Assembly (NCBI GenBank): GCA_965248495.1
Contig: CBDFJL010000003.1
Coordinates: 2,356,001 to 2,420,000, forward strand
Direction: 5' to 3'
DNA from: CAUYXS01 sp965248495
Lineage (GTDB): Bacteria; Chloroflexota; Dehalococcoidia; Lucifugimonadales; Australimonadaceae
DNA length: 64,000 nucleotides
The position numbers were made by a program, and so were the translations under genes. This document shows positions 38,206 through 49,483 of the stretch, one piece after another; within the stretch, counting starts at the first letter, position 1, and each line of letters opens with the position of its first letter. Under the pieces are notes generated by a model, which was given only the letters and a program-made list of their open reading frames with translations, was not told the DNA's origin and did not search any database.

Positions 38206-41200
38206 GTCCTTCCACGTAGTCGGAGACAGTCGCTGCGTGAGTATCGCTGGCTCCGTTCTCCAGCGCCTCGATGGCCGCGCGCGCCGTGTCCATCGAGGTG
38301 TAGCAAGGCATGCGGCGCTCGGTCGCTGCCCGGCGGATCTCAAAGCCGTCGCGCAGGGCGGCCGAGGCTTCGGCGATGGTGTTGACCACGCCGTGCACCG
38401 TGCCGTCCTCGATGACGGTCACCGCGTTGGGTTGGGACTCGCCGGCCTTGTTCACCATCGTTACCGGGATGCCGAGGCCCTCGATGAGGGCAGCGGTTCC
38501 GACAGTCGCGTAGAGGTTGTATCCACGCGCGTGCAGCGTCTTCAGCCACGGCACGGCCTCAGGCTTGTCGCGGTCGGCGATGGTGATCAGTAAAGCTCCG
38601 GTCTCCGGCAGCATGAGGTCGGACGCGGCCAACGCCTTCGCTACAGCGGCGTGTAGGTTGGTATCGATGCCCATGACCTCGCCTGTCGATTTCATCTCGG
38701 GCCCCAGGTAGGTATCGACGCCGCCTAGCTTGGACATGGAGAACACCGGTGCCTTCACGGCCACCAGGGGGCGACGTGGTTGCAGCCCCCCTGCGTAGCC
38801 AAGGTCGGCCAGCGACCTCCCCAGCATAACGTCGGTGGCCAGCTTGACCATCGGCACGCCGGTGACCTTGGAGATGAAGGGGATGGTGCGGCTGGCGCGG
38901 GGATTCACCTCGATGACGTAGGTCTCGGTGCTCGGCGTGCCCTGGTCCATGATGACGAACTGGATGTTCATGAGCCCGCGCACGCCCATGCGGAGCCCGA
39001 TGCGGGTGGCATAGTCCACCAGGGTGGAGACCTCGGCATCGGTCAGGCCCACGGCCGGGTAGACGGCCATGGAGTCACCGGAGTGGACACCGGCCCGTTC
39101 GATGTGCTCCATCACGCCCGGGATGACGACGCACTCGCCGTCGCAGACGGCGTCGACCTCCACCTCACGCCCTTCGAAGTATTTATCGATGAGGATCCCC
39201 CGCCCCCCGCCCACGCCAACGGCGGAGCGCAGGTAGGCCACCAGCTGGCTCGCGTTGTCGACGATCTCCATGGCGCGCCCGCCCAGCACATAGGAGGGTC
39301 GCACGAGCAGTGGGAACTCGAGGCGCTGCGCGACGCTCAGCCCCTCCTCCAGTGTCGTCACCGTGGCACCGGGCGGCTGGGGCACGCCGATGCGCTCCAT
39401 GAGCACCCCGAAGCGCTCGCGGTTGGACGCGATGTCGATGGCGTCGGCCGACGAGCCCAGCAGCGGCATCCCTACCCGGTCCAGCAGTTGGCTGAGATTG
39501 ATCGCGGTCTGCCCGCCGAACTGGACGACGGACGGCGGGAACTCTCCGAGCGTTGAGCCAACACTGCTGGTGCCGGCCTTCTCTAGCACGGCCCGCGGGT
39601 CCGAGCTGGGCCTCGCTTCGTGCGCCTCGTTTTTGAGCACGTCCCGCACGCTCTCTTCGTCCAGCGGCTCGAAGTACAGGCGGTCGGAGGTGTCGAAGTC
39701 GGTGGAGACCGTCTCCGGGTTCGAATTGATCATGATCGAGCTCACGCCCGCCTCGTGCAGAGCCCACGCGGCGTGGACGGAGCAGTAGTCGAACTCGATA
39801 CCCTGGCCGATGCGGATCGGGCCGCTGCCAATGACCAGCGCTCGCTTGCCGGGGAGCGGCGCCGCCTCGTTCTCCTCGTCGTAGCAGGAGTAGAAGTAGG
39901 GGGTTGCCGCTTCGAACTCGGCAGCGCAGGTGTCCACCATCTTGTACACCGGGCGGATGCCCCACTCGGCCCGTAGCTCGCGCACCTGCTCGCCGAGCCG
40001 GTCGGCCAGCGTGCCGACGACATCGTCAGAGAAACCGAGGCGCTTGGCCGCGCGAAGCAGGTCGGGCGACAGCGCTTCAGCCAGCAGGCGTTTTTCCATG
40101 CCGACGATGCGCTCGAGGCCCGACAGAAACCACGGATCGACGTGGCTCGCCTTGGCCAGTGCCGGCACGGCGACTCCGCGACGCAGCGCGGCCATCAGCG
40201 CCCACAGCCGTTGGTCGTGGGCGCCTACCGGCAGCCCCGTCCGCGGGCCCACGTCTTCGAAGCCCGACCAGCCAGGATCTTCCCATAGCAGGCTGCGCCC
40301 GCCGATCTCCAGCGCGCGCACCGCCTTCTGCATAGCGGCTTCAAACCCTCGGTCGATGGCCATGACCTCGCCGGTGGCCTTCATCTGCGTGCTGATGCTT
40401 CTATCGCCCGTGGGGAACTTGTCGAACGGCCAGCGCGGAATCTTCACCACGCAGTAGTCGAGCGCGGGCTCGAACGCCGCCGTGGTCCGCTGGGTGACCG
40501 CGTTGGGGATGTCGTCCAGGCGGCTGCCGGCCGCGATCTTCGCGGCGACACGGGCGATGGGGTAGCCCGTCGCCTTCGAAGCCAGCGCGGACGAGCGGCT
40601 CACGCGCGGGTTGACCTCGATGACGTAGTAGGAGAGCGGTGCCGGCGCGCCGCCGGGCAACGTCGTACCGACGATCGGGTGGGGGGCGAGCGCGTACTGA
40701 ACGTTGCACCCGCCCTCGATACCGAGTGCCCGGATGATCCGCAGGCTGGCCGAGCGGAGCATCTGGTACTCCTTGTCGGATAGCGTTTGGCTCGGCGCGA
40801 CAACGATGCTGTCGCCCGTGTGGACCCCCATAGGGTCCAGGTTCTCCATGTTGCAGATGGTGATGCAGGTGTCCGCCGCGTCCCGCATCACCTCGTACTC
40901 GATCTCCTTCCAGCCGAGCAGCGACCGCTCGATAAGCACCTGGTCGATGGGGCTCGCTGCGATGCCGCCGCGCGCGACCTCGGCCACCTCCACCATCGTG
41001 GTCGCGAAGCCGCCGCCGGTCCCGCCCAGCGTGTAGGCGGGGCGCACCGCCACGGGCAGGCCGATCCGCTCCGCGGCTGCGGTGGCGGCCTCGACCGTCG
41101 TTACCGTCTCGCTGGGCGGTGCCGGCTCGCCGATGGAGCGCAGCAGCTCGCGAAACAGCTCCCGGTCCTCGGCCTTGCGAATGGTTTCGAGGGAGGTGCC

Positions 41201-41563
41201 CAGCAGACGCACGTTGTAACGCTCCAGCACGCCCGCGTCGGCGAGCGCGACCGCCAGGTTCAGACCCGTCTGGCCTCCCATCGTGGGGAGGAGCCCATCG
41301 GGGCGCTCGATGTCGATGATGCGTTCGAGCATGTCGACGGTCAGCGGCTCGACGTAGACGCGGTCGGCGACGTCGGCGTCGGTCATGATGGTCGCGGGGT
41401 TGGAGTTGACCAACACCGTGGTCACGCCCTCCTCCCGGAGGGCCTTGCACGCCTGGGTGCCTGCGTAGTCGAACTCGGCCGCCTGGCCGATGACGATCGG
41501 CCCGCTGCCGATGACGAGGACCTTCGAAGGCTTGGTGGCCATGGGCTCGGGCTTGCTACCCAC
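38198..41563 (-). CDS. carB: Carbamoyl-phosphate synthase large subunit
   Basis: 1121 residues from a GTG overlapping carA (or ATG 41542). Both ATP-grasp halves are present: VLVIGSGPIVIGQAAEFDYA at the start and ALVIGSGPIRIGQGIEFDY about halfway, each with the ATP-binding glycine-rich stretch. A C-terminal MGS-like allosteric domain ends the protein (YNLYATVGTAALIEGLGI). It makes carbamoyl phosphate with CarA for pyrimidine and arginine synthesis. Cotranscribed in the pyr operon. Confidence 0.97.
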   Translation of the reverse strand: MGSKPEPMATKPSKVLVIGSGPIVIGQAAEFDYAGTQACKALREEGVTTVLVNSNPATIMTDADVADRVYVEPLTVDMLERIIDIERPDGLLPTMGGQTGLNLAVALADAGVLERYNVRLLGTSLETIRKAEDRELFRELLRSIGEPAPPSETVTTVEAATAAAERIGLPVAVRPAYTLGGTGGGFATTMVEVAEVARGGIAASPIDQVLIERSLLGWKEIEYEVMRDAADTCITICNMENLDPMGVHTGDSIVVAPSQTLSDKEYQMLRSASLRIIRALGIEGGCNVQYALAPHPIVGTTLPGGAPAPLSYYVIEVNPRVSRSSALASKATGYPIARVAAKIAAGSRLDDIPNAVTQRTTAAFEPALDYCVVKIPRWPFDKFPTGDRSISTQMKATGEVMAIDRGFEAAMQKAVRALEIGGRSLLWEDPGWSGFEDVGPRTGLPVGAHDQRLWALMAALRRGVAVPALAKASHVDPWFLSGLERIVGMEKRLLAEALSPDLLRAAKRLGFSDDVVGTLADRLGEQVRELRAEWGIRPVYKMVDTCAAEFEAATPYFYSCYDEENEAAPLPGKRALVIGSGPIRIGQGIEFDYCSVHAAWALHEAGVSSIMINSNPETVSTDFDTSDRLYFEPLDEESVRDVLKNEAHEARPSSDPRAVLEKAGTSSVGSTLGEFPPSVVQFGGQTAINLSQLLDRVGMPLLGSSADAIDIASNRERFGVLMERIGVPQPPGATVTTLEEGLSVAQRLEFPLLVRPSYVLGGRAMEIVDNASQLVAYLRSAVGVGGGRGILIDKYFEGREVEVDAVCDGECVVIPGVMEHIERAGVHSGDSMAVYPAVGLTDAEVSTLVDYATRIGLRMGVRGLMNIQFVIMDQGTPSTETYVIEVNPRASRTIPFISKVTGVPMVKLATDVMLGRSLADLGYAGGLQPRRPLVAVKAPVFSMSKLGGVDTYLGPEMKSTGEVMGIDTNLHAAVAKALAASDLMLPETGALLITIADRDKPEAVPWLKTLHARGYNLYATVGTAALIEGLGIPVTMVNKAGESQPNAVTVIEDGTVHGVVNTIAEASAALRDGFEIRRAATERRMPCYTSMDTARAAIEALENGASDTHAATVSDYVEGLV

Positions 41564-42682
41564 CTGCGGCCGACCTCTCGTGGGAGAACATCGCGAGGAA
41601 CTCGTCGAAGATGTACTCGCTGTCGAGCGGCCCAGGCGACGCCTCGGAGTGGTACTGGATGGTGACCACGGGCGCCTCGCGGTGACGCAGGCCCTCGACG
41701 GTGCCGTCGTTGAGGTTCAGATGCGAGACCTCGAGCGTCGGCGGCAGCGAGTCGGCGTCGACGGCGTAGCCGTGGTTCTGGGCCGTGATGTAGACGCGGC
41801 CGGTCGCCAGATCGCGCACCGGGTGGTTGCCGCCGCGGTGTCCGAACTTCAGCTTGTAGGTCGTCGCTCCGAGCGCGCGCGCCACCACCTGATGTCCTAG
41901 GCATATGCCGAGGATGGGCACGCGCCCAATCAGGCTGCGCGCCGTCTCGACCGTCGACTGGTTGTGCACCGGGTCGCCGGGGCCAGGCGAGAAGATTACG
42001 CCGTCCGGGCGCAGCGCGAGGACGTCGTCGGCCGTGGCCGTCGCGGGTAGCACGCCAACCCGGCAGCCGCGGCCGGCCAGCTCGCGCAGGATGTTGTACT
42101 TCACGCCGCAGTCGACGACGGCGATACGCCTTGATGGGCGTTCACCCTGAGCGGAGCCTGCTTTGAGCCCTGCCGAAGGGTCGAAGGGCCACTCGAAGGG
42201 TGCGTCGGTGGTGACGCGCTCGACGTAGTTGACGCTGTCGTAGCCGGGCAGCGCGCGCAGGCGTTCCAGCGCCGCTGCGGGATCGTCGCAAGTGACCGTG
42301 CCCATCATGACGCCGCGCGAGCGGATGCGCCGCGTCACGGCACGCGTGTCGATGCCCGCGATGCCGGCTACGCCCTCGGCCACGAGGTACTCGTCGAGCG
42401 TGCGATCGTTGTTGTAGTGGCTCGGCGCCGGCGATTGTTCGCGGACGGCGAAGGCGGCGACCTGGATGTGCCGGGACTCGACGTCCTCTTCACTGATGCC
42501 GTAGTTGCCCTGGAGCGGGTAGGTCGGCACGACGATCTGACCCGCGTAGGACGGGTCCGTCAGCATCTCCTGGTAACCCGTCATCGAGGTGTTGAACACC
42601 ACCTCGCCGGAAGCCTCGGTCTGAGCGCCGAAGGACTCGCCGCGGTATATCGTCCCGTCGGCCAAGACCAGATAGGCGGTCG

Positions 42683-42686
<4 letters not shown>
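41556..42686 (-). CDS. carA: Carbamoyl-phosphate synthase small subunit
   Basis: 376 residues. The N-terminal domain (LADGTIYRGESFGA; GEVVFNTSMTGYQEMLTDPS) and class I glutaminase with the nucleophile in GICLGHQ and the HSEASPGP loop are intact. It supplies ammonia to CarB. Between the domains, 42143-42187 contains a repeat-like sequence (GTTCACCCTGAGCG...GAAGGGTCGAAGGG) encoding the odd linker PSAGLKAGSAQGERPS, an apparent in-frame repeat insertion. Overlaps pyrC by ATGA. Confidence 0.96.
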
Positions 42687-44052
<1,366 letters not shown>

Positions 44053-44056
<4 letters not shown>

Positions 44057-45084
44057 GCCGTCTGCCGCTCCCCGCCGGTGAGCAGCTGATACAGGATCGC
44101 CATGCGGACCGCGACGCCGTTGGTCACCTGCTCTTCAATGACGGACACGACGCCATGCGCCACGGACGACGATAGCTCGATGCCCTCGTTGACCGGCCCA
44201 GGGTGCATGACCAGGGCTCCGGGCTTGGCCCGGCCCATCCGCGACTCGATCACCTGCCAGCGGCGCGTGTACTCGCGGACGCTCGGCAGCATGCCGGCGG
44301 TCTGGCGCTCAGTCTGCAGCCTCAGCGCCATGACGACGTCGGCGTCCTCCATGGCTGCGTCCAGGTCGGGCTCGTACGTCGCGCCACCCAAGCCGCCCTG
44401 GCCGCCGTGCGCTCCAATGCGTGGGCCAATGCGTGGGTAGGCCACGTCCAGCGGCATCAGCGTCGGGGGGCCGCTGAGCACGACGCGAGCGCCCGCCGCC
44501 GCCAGGCCAAAGACGTTCGAGCGCGCCACCCGGCTGTGGAGCACGTCGCCCACGATGACGACCTTCTTGCCGTCCAGGGCGCCGAGGTGCCGGCGCATCG
44601 TCATGAGGTCCAGCAGCGCCTGCGTTGGGTGGGCGTGCCGGCCATCGCCGGCGTTGATGACCCCCGCGCGGGACAGGTGGCGGGCCATGAAGTAGGGCGC
44701 GCCCGCCTGGGGATGGCGCACGACGATGAGGTCGGCGTGCATGGCCTGGAGCGTGAGCGCCGTGTTCAACAGCGACTCGCCCTTCTCCGCGCTCGAGCCG
44801 GAACCGGAGATGTTAATGACGTCGGCGGACAGCATCTTTCCGGCCTGCTCGAAGCTGACGCGGGTGCGCGTGGAGGGCTCGAGGAAGAGGGTCAGGATGA
44901 CCTTGCCGCGCAGCGACGGCACCTTCTTGATGTCGCGGTCCAGCACCTCGCGCATGGCCAGCGCCGTGTCGAGCACCGCGTCGATCTCGGCGCGAGAGAA
45001 GTCGTCGAGGTCGAGGACGTGCCGCCGTGGCGCCAGTGTGGTGTCGGGCAGCGTCACCGGCTCGGTCGGGGTCTGCGTGGTCAT
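44053..45084 (-). CDS. pyrB: Aspartate carbamoyltransferase catalytic subunit
   Basis: 343 residues. Carbamoyl-phosphate loop EPSTRTRVSFE, HPQAGAPYFMARHL, GDGRHAHPTQALLDL and MHPGPVNEG are all present. It forms carbamoyl aspartate. No pyrI regulatory gene follows. Overlaps pyrR and pyrC by 4 bp. Confidence 0.96.
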
Positions 45085-45635
45085 GGCGTAACGCTCCTGG
45101 CCGGACGTGGTACGACATCGACGCCGTCGAACCCGTCCACCTCGACGAGGCGGACCTCGACTATCTCGTCGAGTGACGTGGGGACGTTCTTGCCGACGTA
45201 GTCGGCGCGGATGGGGAGCTCGCGGTGACCGCGGTCGATCAGCGCCGCGAGTTGGATGGAATCGGGACGGCCGTGGTCCATGAGCGCGTCCATGGCGGCG
45301 CGGATGCTACGGCCGGTGAAGAGCACGTCGTCGACCAGCACGACCCGCGTGCCGTCGAGGCCAGCGGGGAGCGTCGTCGGGCGTACCAATGGCTGGGGAC
45401 GGCTGGTGAGGTCGTCGCGGTAGAGGTTGATGTCGAGCGCGCCCACTAGGACCTCGACGTGCTCGAAGCCCGCGATGGCCTCGGCGATGCGATGCGCTAG
45501 TGGGACGCCGCGGCGCTGGAGCCCGATCAGCATGAGCCGGTGTGCGCCCTGGTTGCGCTCCACGATCTCGTGGGCCATGCGCACGAGGGCCCGGCGTATG
45601 TCGTCGGCGGAGAGAATCTCCCGGTCGTCGGCCAA
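45081..45635 (-). CDS. pyrR: PyrR regulator / uracil phosphoribosyltransferase
   Basis: The start is placed at TTG 45635 (LADDREILSADDIRRAL), because the longer frame would include the terminator hairpin; family members begin about 12 residues before the IRRAL helix. Key blocks are RMAHEIVERNQG, LIGLQRRGVPLAHRI, DINLYRDDL and the PRPP loop VVLVDDVLFTGRS. PyrR binds leader RNA in response to UMP and also has uracil PRTase activity. A matching RNA element and terminator lie just upstream. Confidence 0.92.
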   Translation of the reverse strand: MADDREILSADDIRRALVRMAHEIVERNQGAHRLMLIGLQRRGVPLAHRIAEAIAGFEHVEVLVGALDINLYRDDLTSRPQPLVRPTTLPAGLDGTRVVLVDDVLFTGRSIRAAMDALMDHGRPDSIQLAALIDRGHRELPIRADYVGKNVPTSLDEIVEVRLVEVDGFDGVDVVPRPARSVTP

Positions 45636-45665
45636 AAAATACCTCGCCCGATATCCGGCGAGGTA
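45634..45665 (-). terminator. pyr operon attenuator (intrinsic terminator)
   Basis: On the minus strand TACCTCGCC-GGATATCG-GGCGAGGTA is followed by TTTTTT, immediately before the pyrR TTG. The 3' arm also holds the likely GAGG ribosome site, so the same hairpin may block both elongation and translation. Confidence 0.85.
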
Positions 45666-45733
45666 TGGCCCGCTTCGCAGCGTCGATGTGGTGTACGCAC
45701 CCAACGCGCGGGGACGGGACCCACCACCTTGCC

Positions 45734-45747
45734 AGCCTCGCGGGACT
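45734..45747 (-). promoter_or_regulatory. PyrR-binding element in the pyr leader
   Basis: The minus-strand RNA reads AGUCCCGCGAGGCU, an exact match to the known PyrR binding-loop consensus ARUCCNGNGAGGYU. It lies about 70 nt before the attenuator hairpin. Confidence 0.85.
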
Positions 45748-45786
45748 GAATTAAAGGCGTCGGTCTGCTATGTCGTCGCTGCGTCG

Positions 45787-45816
45787 ATTATGACAGGGCG
45801 GGACGTTGGCGAGCAA
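45787..45816 (-). promoter_or_regulatory. Putative pyr operon promoter
   Basis: On the minus strand TTGCTC (-35, 45811-45816) and CATAAT (-10, 45787-45792) are separated by 18 bp. The start would be ~30 nt before the PyrR element. Confidence 0.55.
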
Positions 45817-45833
45817 GTCGTGATCGCCGGTCG

Positions 45834-47867
45834 CTACGACCTGACCCGCTTGCGTCGGTTGGTCATGTAGTCGACGAGGACGTACTCGCCGAGCTCGTCG
45901 GGCGTGGTGTAGAGCGCGCGGCCCTTGTTGATCTTCGTCATGCGGTCGATGAAGTCGAGCAGGTAGTGGCTCGTCTCCAACATGAAGGTGTTGATCGTGA
46001 TCCCCTCCTGGGTGCAGCGCCGCGCCTCCTTCAGCGTCTCCTGAATGGTCTGGTAGCTCGGGGGGTAGCTGAAGTAGGTGCGCCCGCCCTCCAAGTAGGC
46101 GGTGGGCTCGCCGTCGGTGATCATGATGATCTGCTTGGTCACGTCCTTGTAGGGCGACAGCAGCTTGCGCGAGAGCATGAAGGCATGCTGCATGTTGGTG
46201 CCGGACACCCACGCGTTCCACGACAGCTCCGGCAACTCGTCGCCCGTGATCTCGACGGCGTAGTCGCTGAAGCCGACCATGAAGAAGCGGTCGCGCGCGA
46301 AGCGGCTCTGGATGAGCGCGTGCATCGCCAGCGCGACCCTCTTCGCCGCGGTGAAGCTGCCGAACAGGCCCATCGAGCGGCTCTGGTCGATGAGCAGGAC
46401 CGTGGCCGCCTCTGTCGTGTGCTCCGTGCGGTGGACCTCGAAGTCGCCGACGGTGAGCTTGACGGGCGTCCCTGGGCCGTTGCGCTGCACGGCGTTCATC
46501 ACGGTCTTATGGAGGTGGACCTCGAAGGGGTCGCCGAACTCATAGGGCTTCGTATCGTCGGTGTACTCGCCGCCGGCTCCGCGAAGGTGGAGCTCGTGCT
46601 GGCCCTGCCTCCCCTTCTTCAGCTCGGAGAAGAGCTCCTTGAGCGCCTTCATGCCGATCTTGCGGATGCCCTGAGGAGTCAACTCCAGCTTCTCGCCCTT
46701 GCGGCGTAGGTACCCGGCCTCCTCGAGCTGCTTGGCGATCTGCTCCAGGTGTTCCAGCTCGCGGCGCGCGTCCTCGCCCAGCAGGCGCTCCAGCTCGTCG
46801 GCGTCAAGCTCACTCAGGTCACCTCGCCGCATGACCTCCTGGATCTGCTCTTCGAGCCGGTCCATGTCCTGCATGTCGCGCATGACGTCCATGGCCTTGT
46901 CGAGCGTGACGTCCTCGTCGCCGAAGAAGGGGTAGTCCTGGCCGAGGGCGTCCATCGGCACGAGCTCGGACATGAGCGCGCCGAACTCGGCGAGCTCCGC
47001 GGCGGTCGCATCGTCCATGGCCGAGTTCATGGCCTCGAATAGCTCACGGCGCTGCTCGGGCGACATGCTGTTGAGCAGGGACTGCATCTGCCCCATCTGC
47101 TCCGTGAGCATGTCCATCAGCTCGTCGAAGGACTGGGGCGGATTGGGGCCGAACATGTCGCCCCACTTGCCCATGAACTCATCGAAGTCGGCGCCCAGCC
47201 CGGAGATCTCGTCGCGCATCATCTGGTTGAGGTCGCGCATCATCTCGCGCATCGCCCGCATCTCCTCGGGCGTCATGTTCTGGATGCGCTCCTTCATCTC
47301 CGACGAGACGTTGGACGTCATCTGCTTGCGCAGGGAGTCCATCAGCTCCTGGAACTTGCGCTGCGCCTCGGGGTCCATGAACTCGTAGTCCTGGAGCTCG
47401 CGTATCGCGCCGCCCAGGCTCTCCGGGATCTGGTCGAGCTGCTCGCGGCTGCGGGTAGCGCGCTGCTCCAGCATCTCCATCAACGCCTGGCGCTCCGCGG
47501 CCTCGGCGGGATCCATCTCGCTCAGCTGTTGGCGAGCCTCGTCGAGCCGGTTTTGGATGCCCTCGCGCTCTGTCTTGAGCACGTCGTCGAGCTGCCGCCG
47601 GAGGTCGTCCATGGCGGAGTCCATGTTGTAGCGGCCGAGCTGCTCTTGGCGGCGCTGCTGGAGCCGTTCGAGCATGTCGCGCAGGCCGGGAGCGTGCTCG
47701 TCGCCGTTCTGGAAGCCACGCTGGAAGAGGTCGCGGAGTGCCTTGCGCACGTCGCCGTGGCGGATGAGGTCGTCGGCCAGCTCGTCCATGAGCGCCGACT
47801 CGTCGAACTCGAACGGGCTCTGCGACCCGTCCCACCGCGAGTAGCGATGGCGGAAGTCCAACTCCAT
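45834..47867 (-). CDS. VWA-domain protein with long helical N-terminus
   Basis: 677 residues. The N-terminal two thirds are highly charged helix (many E/R/M/Q; LRRQLDDVLKTEREGIQNRL), coiled-coil-like. The last ~200 residues are a von Willebrand A domain with the MIDAS motif DQSRSM and later TNMQHAF and ITDGEPTAY. Such proteins usually work with a MoxR-type AAA+ ATPase in metal-dependent complex assembly; no moxR is in this window. Its stop lies just upstream of the pyr promoter. Confidence 0.8.
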   Translation of the reverse strand: MELDFRHRYSRWDGSQSPFEFDESALMDELADDLIRHGDVRKALRDLFQRGFQNGDEHAPGLRDMLERLQQRRQEQLGRYNMDSAMDDLRRQLDDVLKTEREGIQNRLDEARQQLSEMDPAEAAERQALMEMLEQRATRSREQLDQIPESLGGAIRELQDYEFMDPEAQRKFQELMDSLRKQMTSNVSSEMKERIQNMTPEEMRAMREMMRDLNQMMRDEISGLGADFDEFMGKWGDMFGPNPPQSFDELMDMLTEQMGQMQSLLNSMSPEQRRELFEAMNSAMDDATAAELAEFGALMSELVPMDALGQDYPFFGDEDVTLDKAMDVMRDMQDMDRLEEQIQEVMRRGDLSELDADELERLLGEDARRELEHLEQIAKQLEEAGYLRRKGEKLELTPQGIRKIGMKALKELFSELKKGRQGQHELHLRGAGGEYTDDTKPYEFGDPFEVHLHKTVMNAVQRNGPGTPVKLTVGDFEVHRTEHTTEAATVLLIDQSRSMGLFGSFTAAKRVALAMHALIQSRFARDRFFMVGFSDYAVEITGDELPELSWNAWVSGTNMQHAFMLSRKLLSPYKDVTKQIIMITDGEPTAYLEGGRTYFSYPPSYQTIQETLKEARRCTQEGITINTFMLETSHYLLDFIDRMTKINKGRALYTTPDELGEYVLVDYMTNRRKRVRS

Positions 47868-47981
47868 GGAGGCATCATACTCCCGCGTTGCCAGCCTCCA
47901 AGCGGCCGGCGGCGGCCGGTTCGGGTAACCTTGGTTGGCGAAGACAGCCTGCCCTTGGCCGGAGCCAAGAGGAGAGATGCA

Positions 47982-48338
47982 ATGTCGAGCGCGCGGGAAA
48001 CGGTCGAAGCCTACTTCGAGGCGCGGACGAACCAGGACTTCGTCAGCGTCCGGTCACTGTTGGCCGACGGGCTGTCGTTTCGCGGCCCCTACGACGCGTT
48101 CGACAGCGCAGACGACTTCGTGAGCGCCGTCAGCGAGCTGTGGGGGCTGGTGAAGGGCGTCGAGGTCCGTAAGGTGTTCGACGACGGTGACGACGTCATG
48201 GTCGTCTACGACCTCGTCCCGCAAAAGGCCGTGGACAACGTTACGCTGGCCGAGTGGTACCACATCGGCGACGGCACGATCGATTCGATACGGCTTATCT
48301 TCGACAAGGTCGCCTTCTCCGCCATATTCCCCGACTGA
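47982..48338 (+). CDS. SnoaL-like/NTF2-fold protein
   Basis: 118 residues; start with AAGAGGAGAGATGCA. ETVEAYFEARTNQDFVSVRS, FDSADDFVSAVSEL and LAEWYHIGDGTIDSIRLIFD are typical of SnoaL/nuclear-transport-factor-2-like folds. The substrate is unknown. Confidence 0.75.
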   Translation: MSSARETVEAYFEARTNQDFVSVRSLLADGLSFRGPYDAFDSADDFVSAVSELWGLVKGVEVRKVFDDGDDVMVVYDLVPQKAVDNVTLAEWYHIGDGTIDSIRLIFDKVAFSAIFPD

Positions 48339-48398
48339 GCCGTCCGCAGGGCCGCTGCTAAGATGCGGCCCCCTTCATATAGGTAACGGAGATTCACG

Positions 48399-49337
48399 AT
48401 GGCCCTCGCCGACATGGCGCGTCTCGGATTCCCGCTTCCGCAGATCTTCACCGGCGGCACGGTCGACCTGGGTCTGATCCGCACCATCGCCGAGCGGGCG
48501 GAGAGCTACGGCTTCGACAGCCTCTGGCTCCAGGAGCAGACGCTGGGGCGCTCCGTGGCGTTGGCGCCCATGGCCATGCTGAGCACCGCGGCCGCTATGA
48601 CCTCGCGCATCAAGCTTGGGGTTTCGGTGCTGGTCATGGCCCGCCACGATCCGGTGCAGCTGGCTAAGGAGATTGCGTCCGTCGACCAGCTCTCCGGCGG
48701 CAGGCTCATCGTCGGCGTGGGCGCCGGCAACTCCGACGTGGCGCCGGGTGTCGACGGCACGGCCAAGGACCGCCGGCTGCTGCGCCTGGCGGAGGGCGTG
48801 GAGGTCATGAAGGCGCTGTGGGCCGACGGGACCGCGACCTTCGAGGGCAAGATATGGCGGCTGGCCGGCGTACCGATGAACCCCAAGCCGGCCCAGCGTC
48901 CGCACCCGCCGCTCTGGTTCGGTGCGCGCGCCGAATCAGCGATCCGCCGCGCCGTCAGGCAGGCCGACGGTTGGATGGGCGCCGGGTCGTCGTCGGCTGA
49001 CGACTTCAAAGAACAGCTGGATCTGCTGCGCCAGGTGTTGGAGTCCGAGGGCCGAAACCCTGCAACGTTCGCGGTGTCTAAGCGCGTCTACGTCGCCGTC
49101 GACGACGATACGGACCGGGCCGAGCGGCGCCTGCGGGACTGGTTCGGTGCCTACTACGGCAACGCCGACATGGCCTCGCGCGTCAGTTTTTGGGGCCCCG
49201 AGCGCATCGTCCAGGAGCGGCTCGAGGGCCTGGCCGGCGTGGGCGCGGAAATGATCCTCGTGAGCCCGGTGTACGACTACGTCGAGCAGCAGCATGCCGT
49301 TGCGGGCATGTGGGGCATGGCTGCGTCGAAGGCGTAG
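48399..49337 (+). CDS. LLM class F420-dependent oxidoreductase
   Basis: 312 residues of the luciferase-like monooxygenase fold: FDSLWLQEQTLG, KLGVSVLVMARHDPVQLAKE, SGGRLIVGVGAGN, RPHPPLWFGARAES, and a C-terminal VGAEMILVSPVYDY. Such enzymes use reduced F420 or FMN. The nearby F420 reductase (52224) supports F420 use in this cell. The substrate is unknown. Confidence 0.87.
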   Translation: MALADMARLGFPLPQIFTGGTVDLGLIRTIAERAESYGFDSLWLQEQTLGRSVALAPMAMLSTAAAMTSRIKLGVSVLVMARHDPVQLAKEIASVDQLSGGRLIVGVGAGNSDVAPGVDGTAKDRRLLRLAEGVEVMKALWADGTATFEGKIWRLAGVPMNPKPAQRPHPPLWFGARAESAIRRAVRQADGWMGAGSSSADDFKEQLDLLRQVLESEGRNPATFAVSKRVYVAVDDDTDRAERRLRDWFGAYYGNADMASRVSFWGPERIVQERLEGLAGVGAEMILVSPVYDYVEQQHAVAGMWGMAASKA

Positions 49338-49394
49338 GCTCGCTCGCGCCTCTGGGGCTGCTGCAGCGTTGGTCGAATGCCGCGTGAGCCGAGC

Positions 49395-49450
49395 GTGCTT
49401 CCCCTCGGCAAGCTCAGGACAGGCTACGAGCCTCAGCACGAACGGGGCCG
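49395..49450. repeat. Degenerate intergenic repeat
   Basis: CTCGGCAAGCTCAGGACAGG and a following GCACGAACGG segment resemble the dispersed CTTCGACAGGCTCAGG...ACGAACGG palindromic repeats seen in many bacterial genomes. Low-complexity evidence only. Confidence 0.35.
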
Positions 49451-49483
49451 GTTGCGTAGGTTCCCCCAATGACGCGGAGCGCG

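Noticed and set aside
36836..38593. 585-aa plus-strand frame
   Set aside because: It is antisense to the repeat region of the HPRT fusion; open because of GC-rich repeats.
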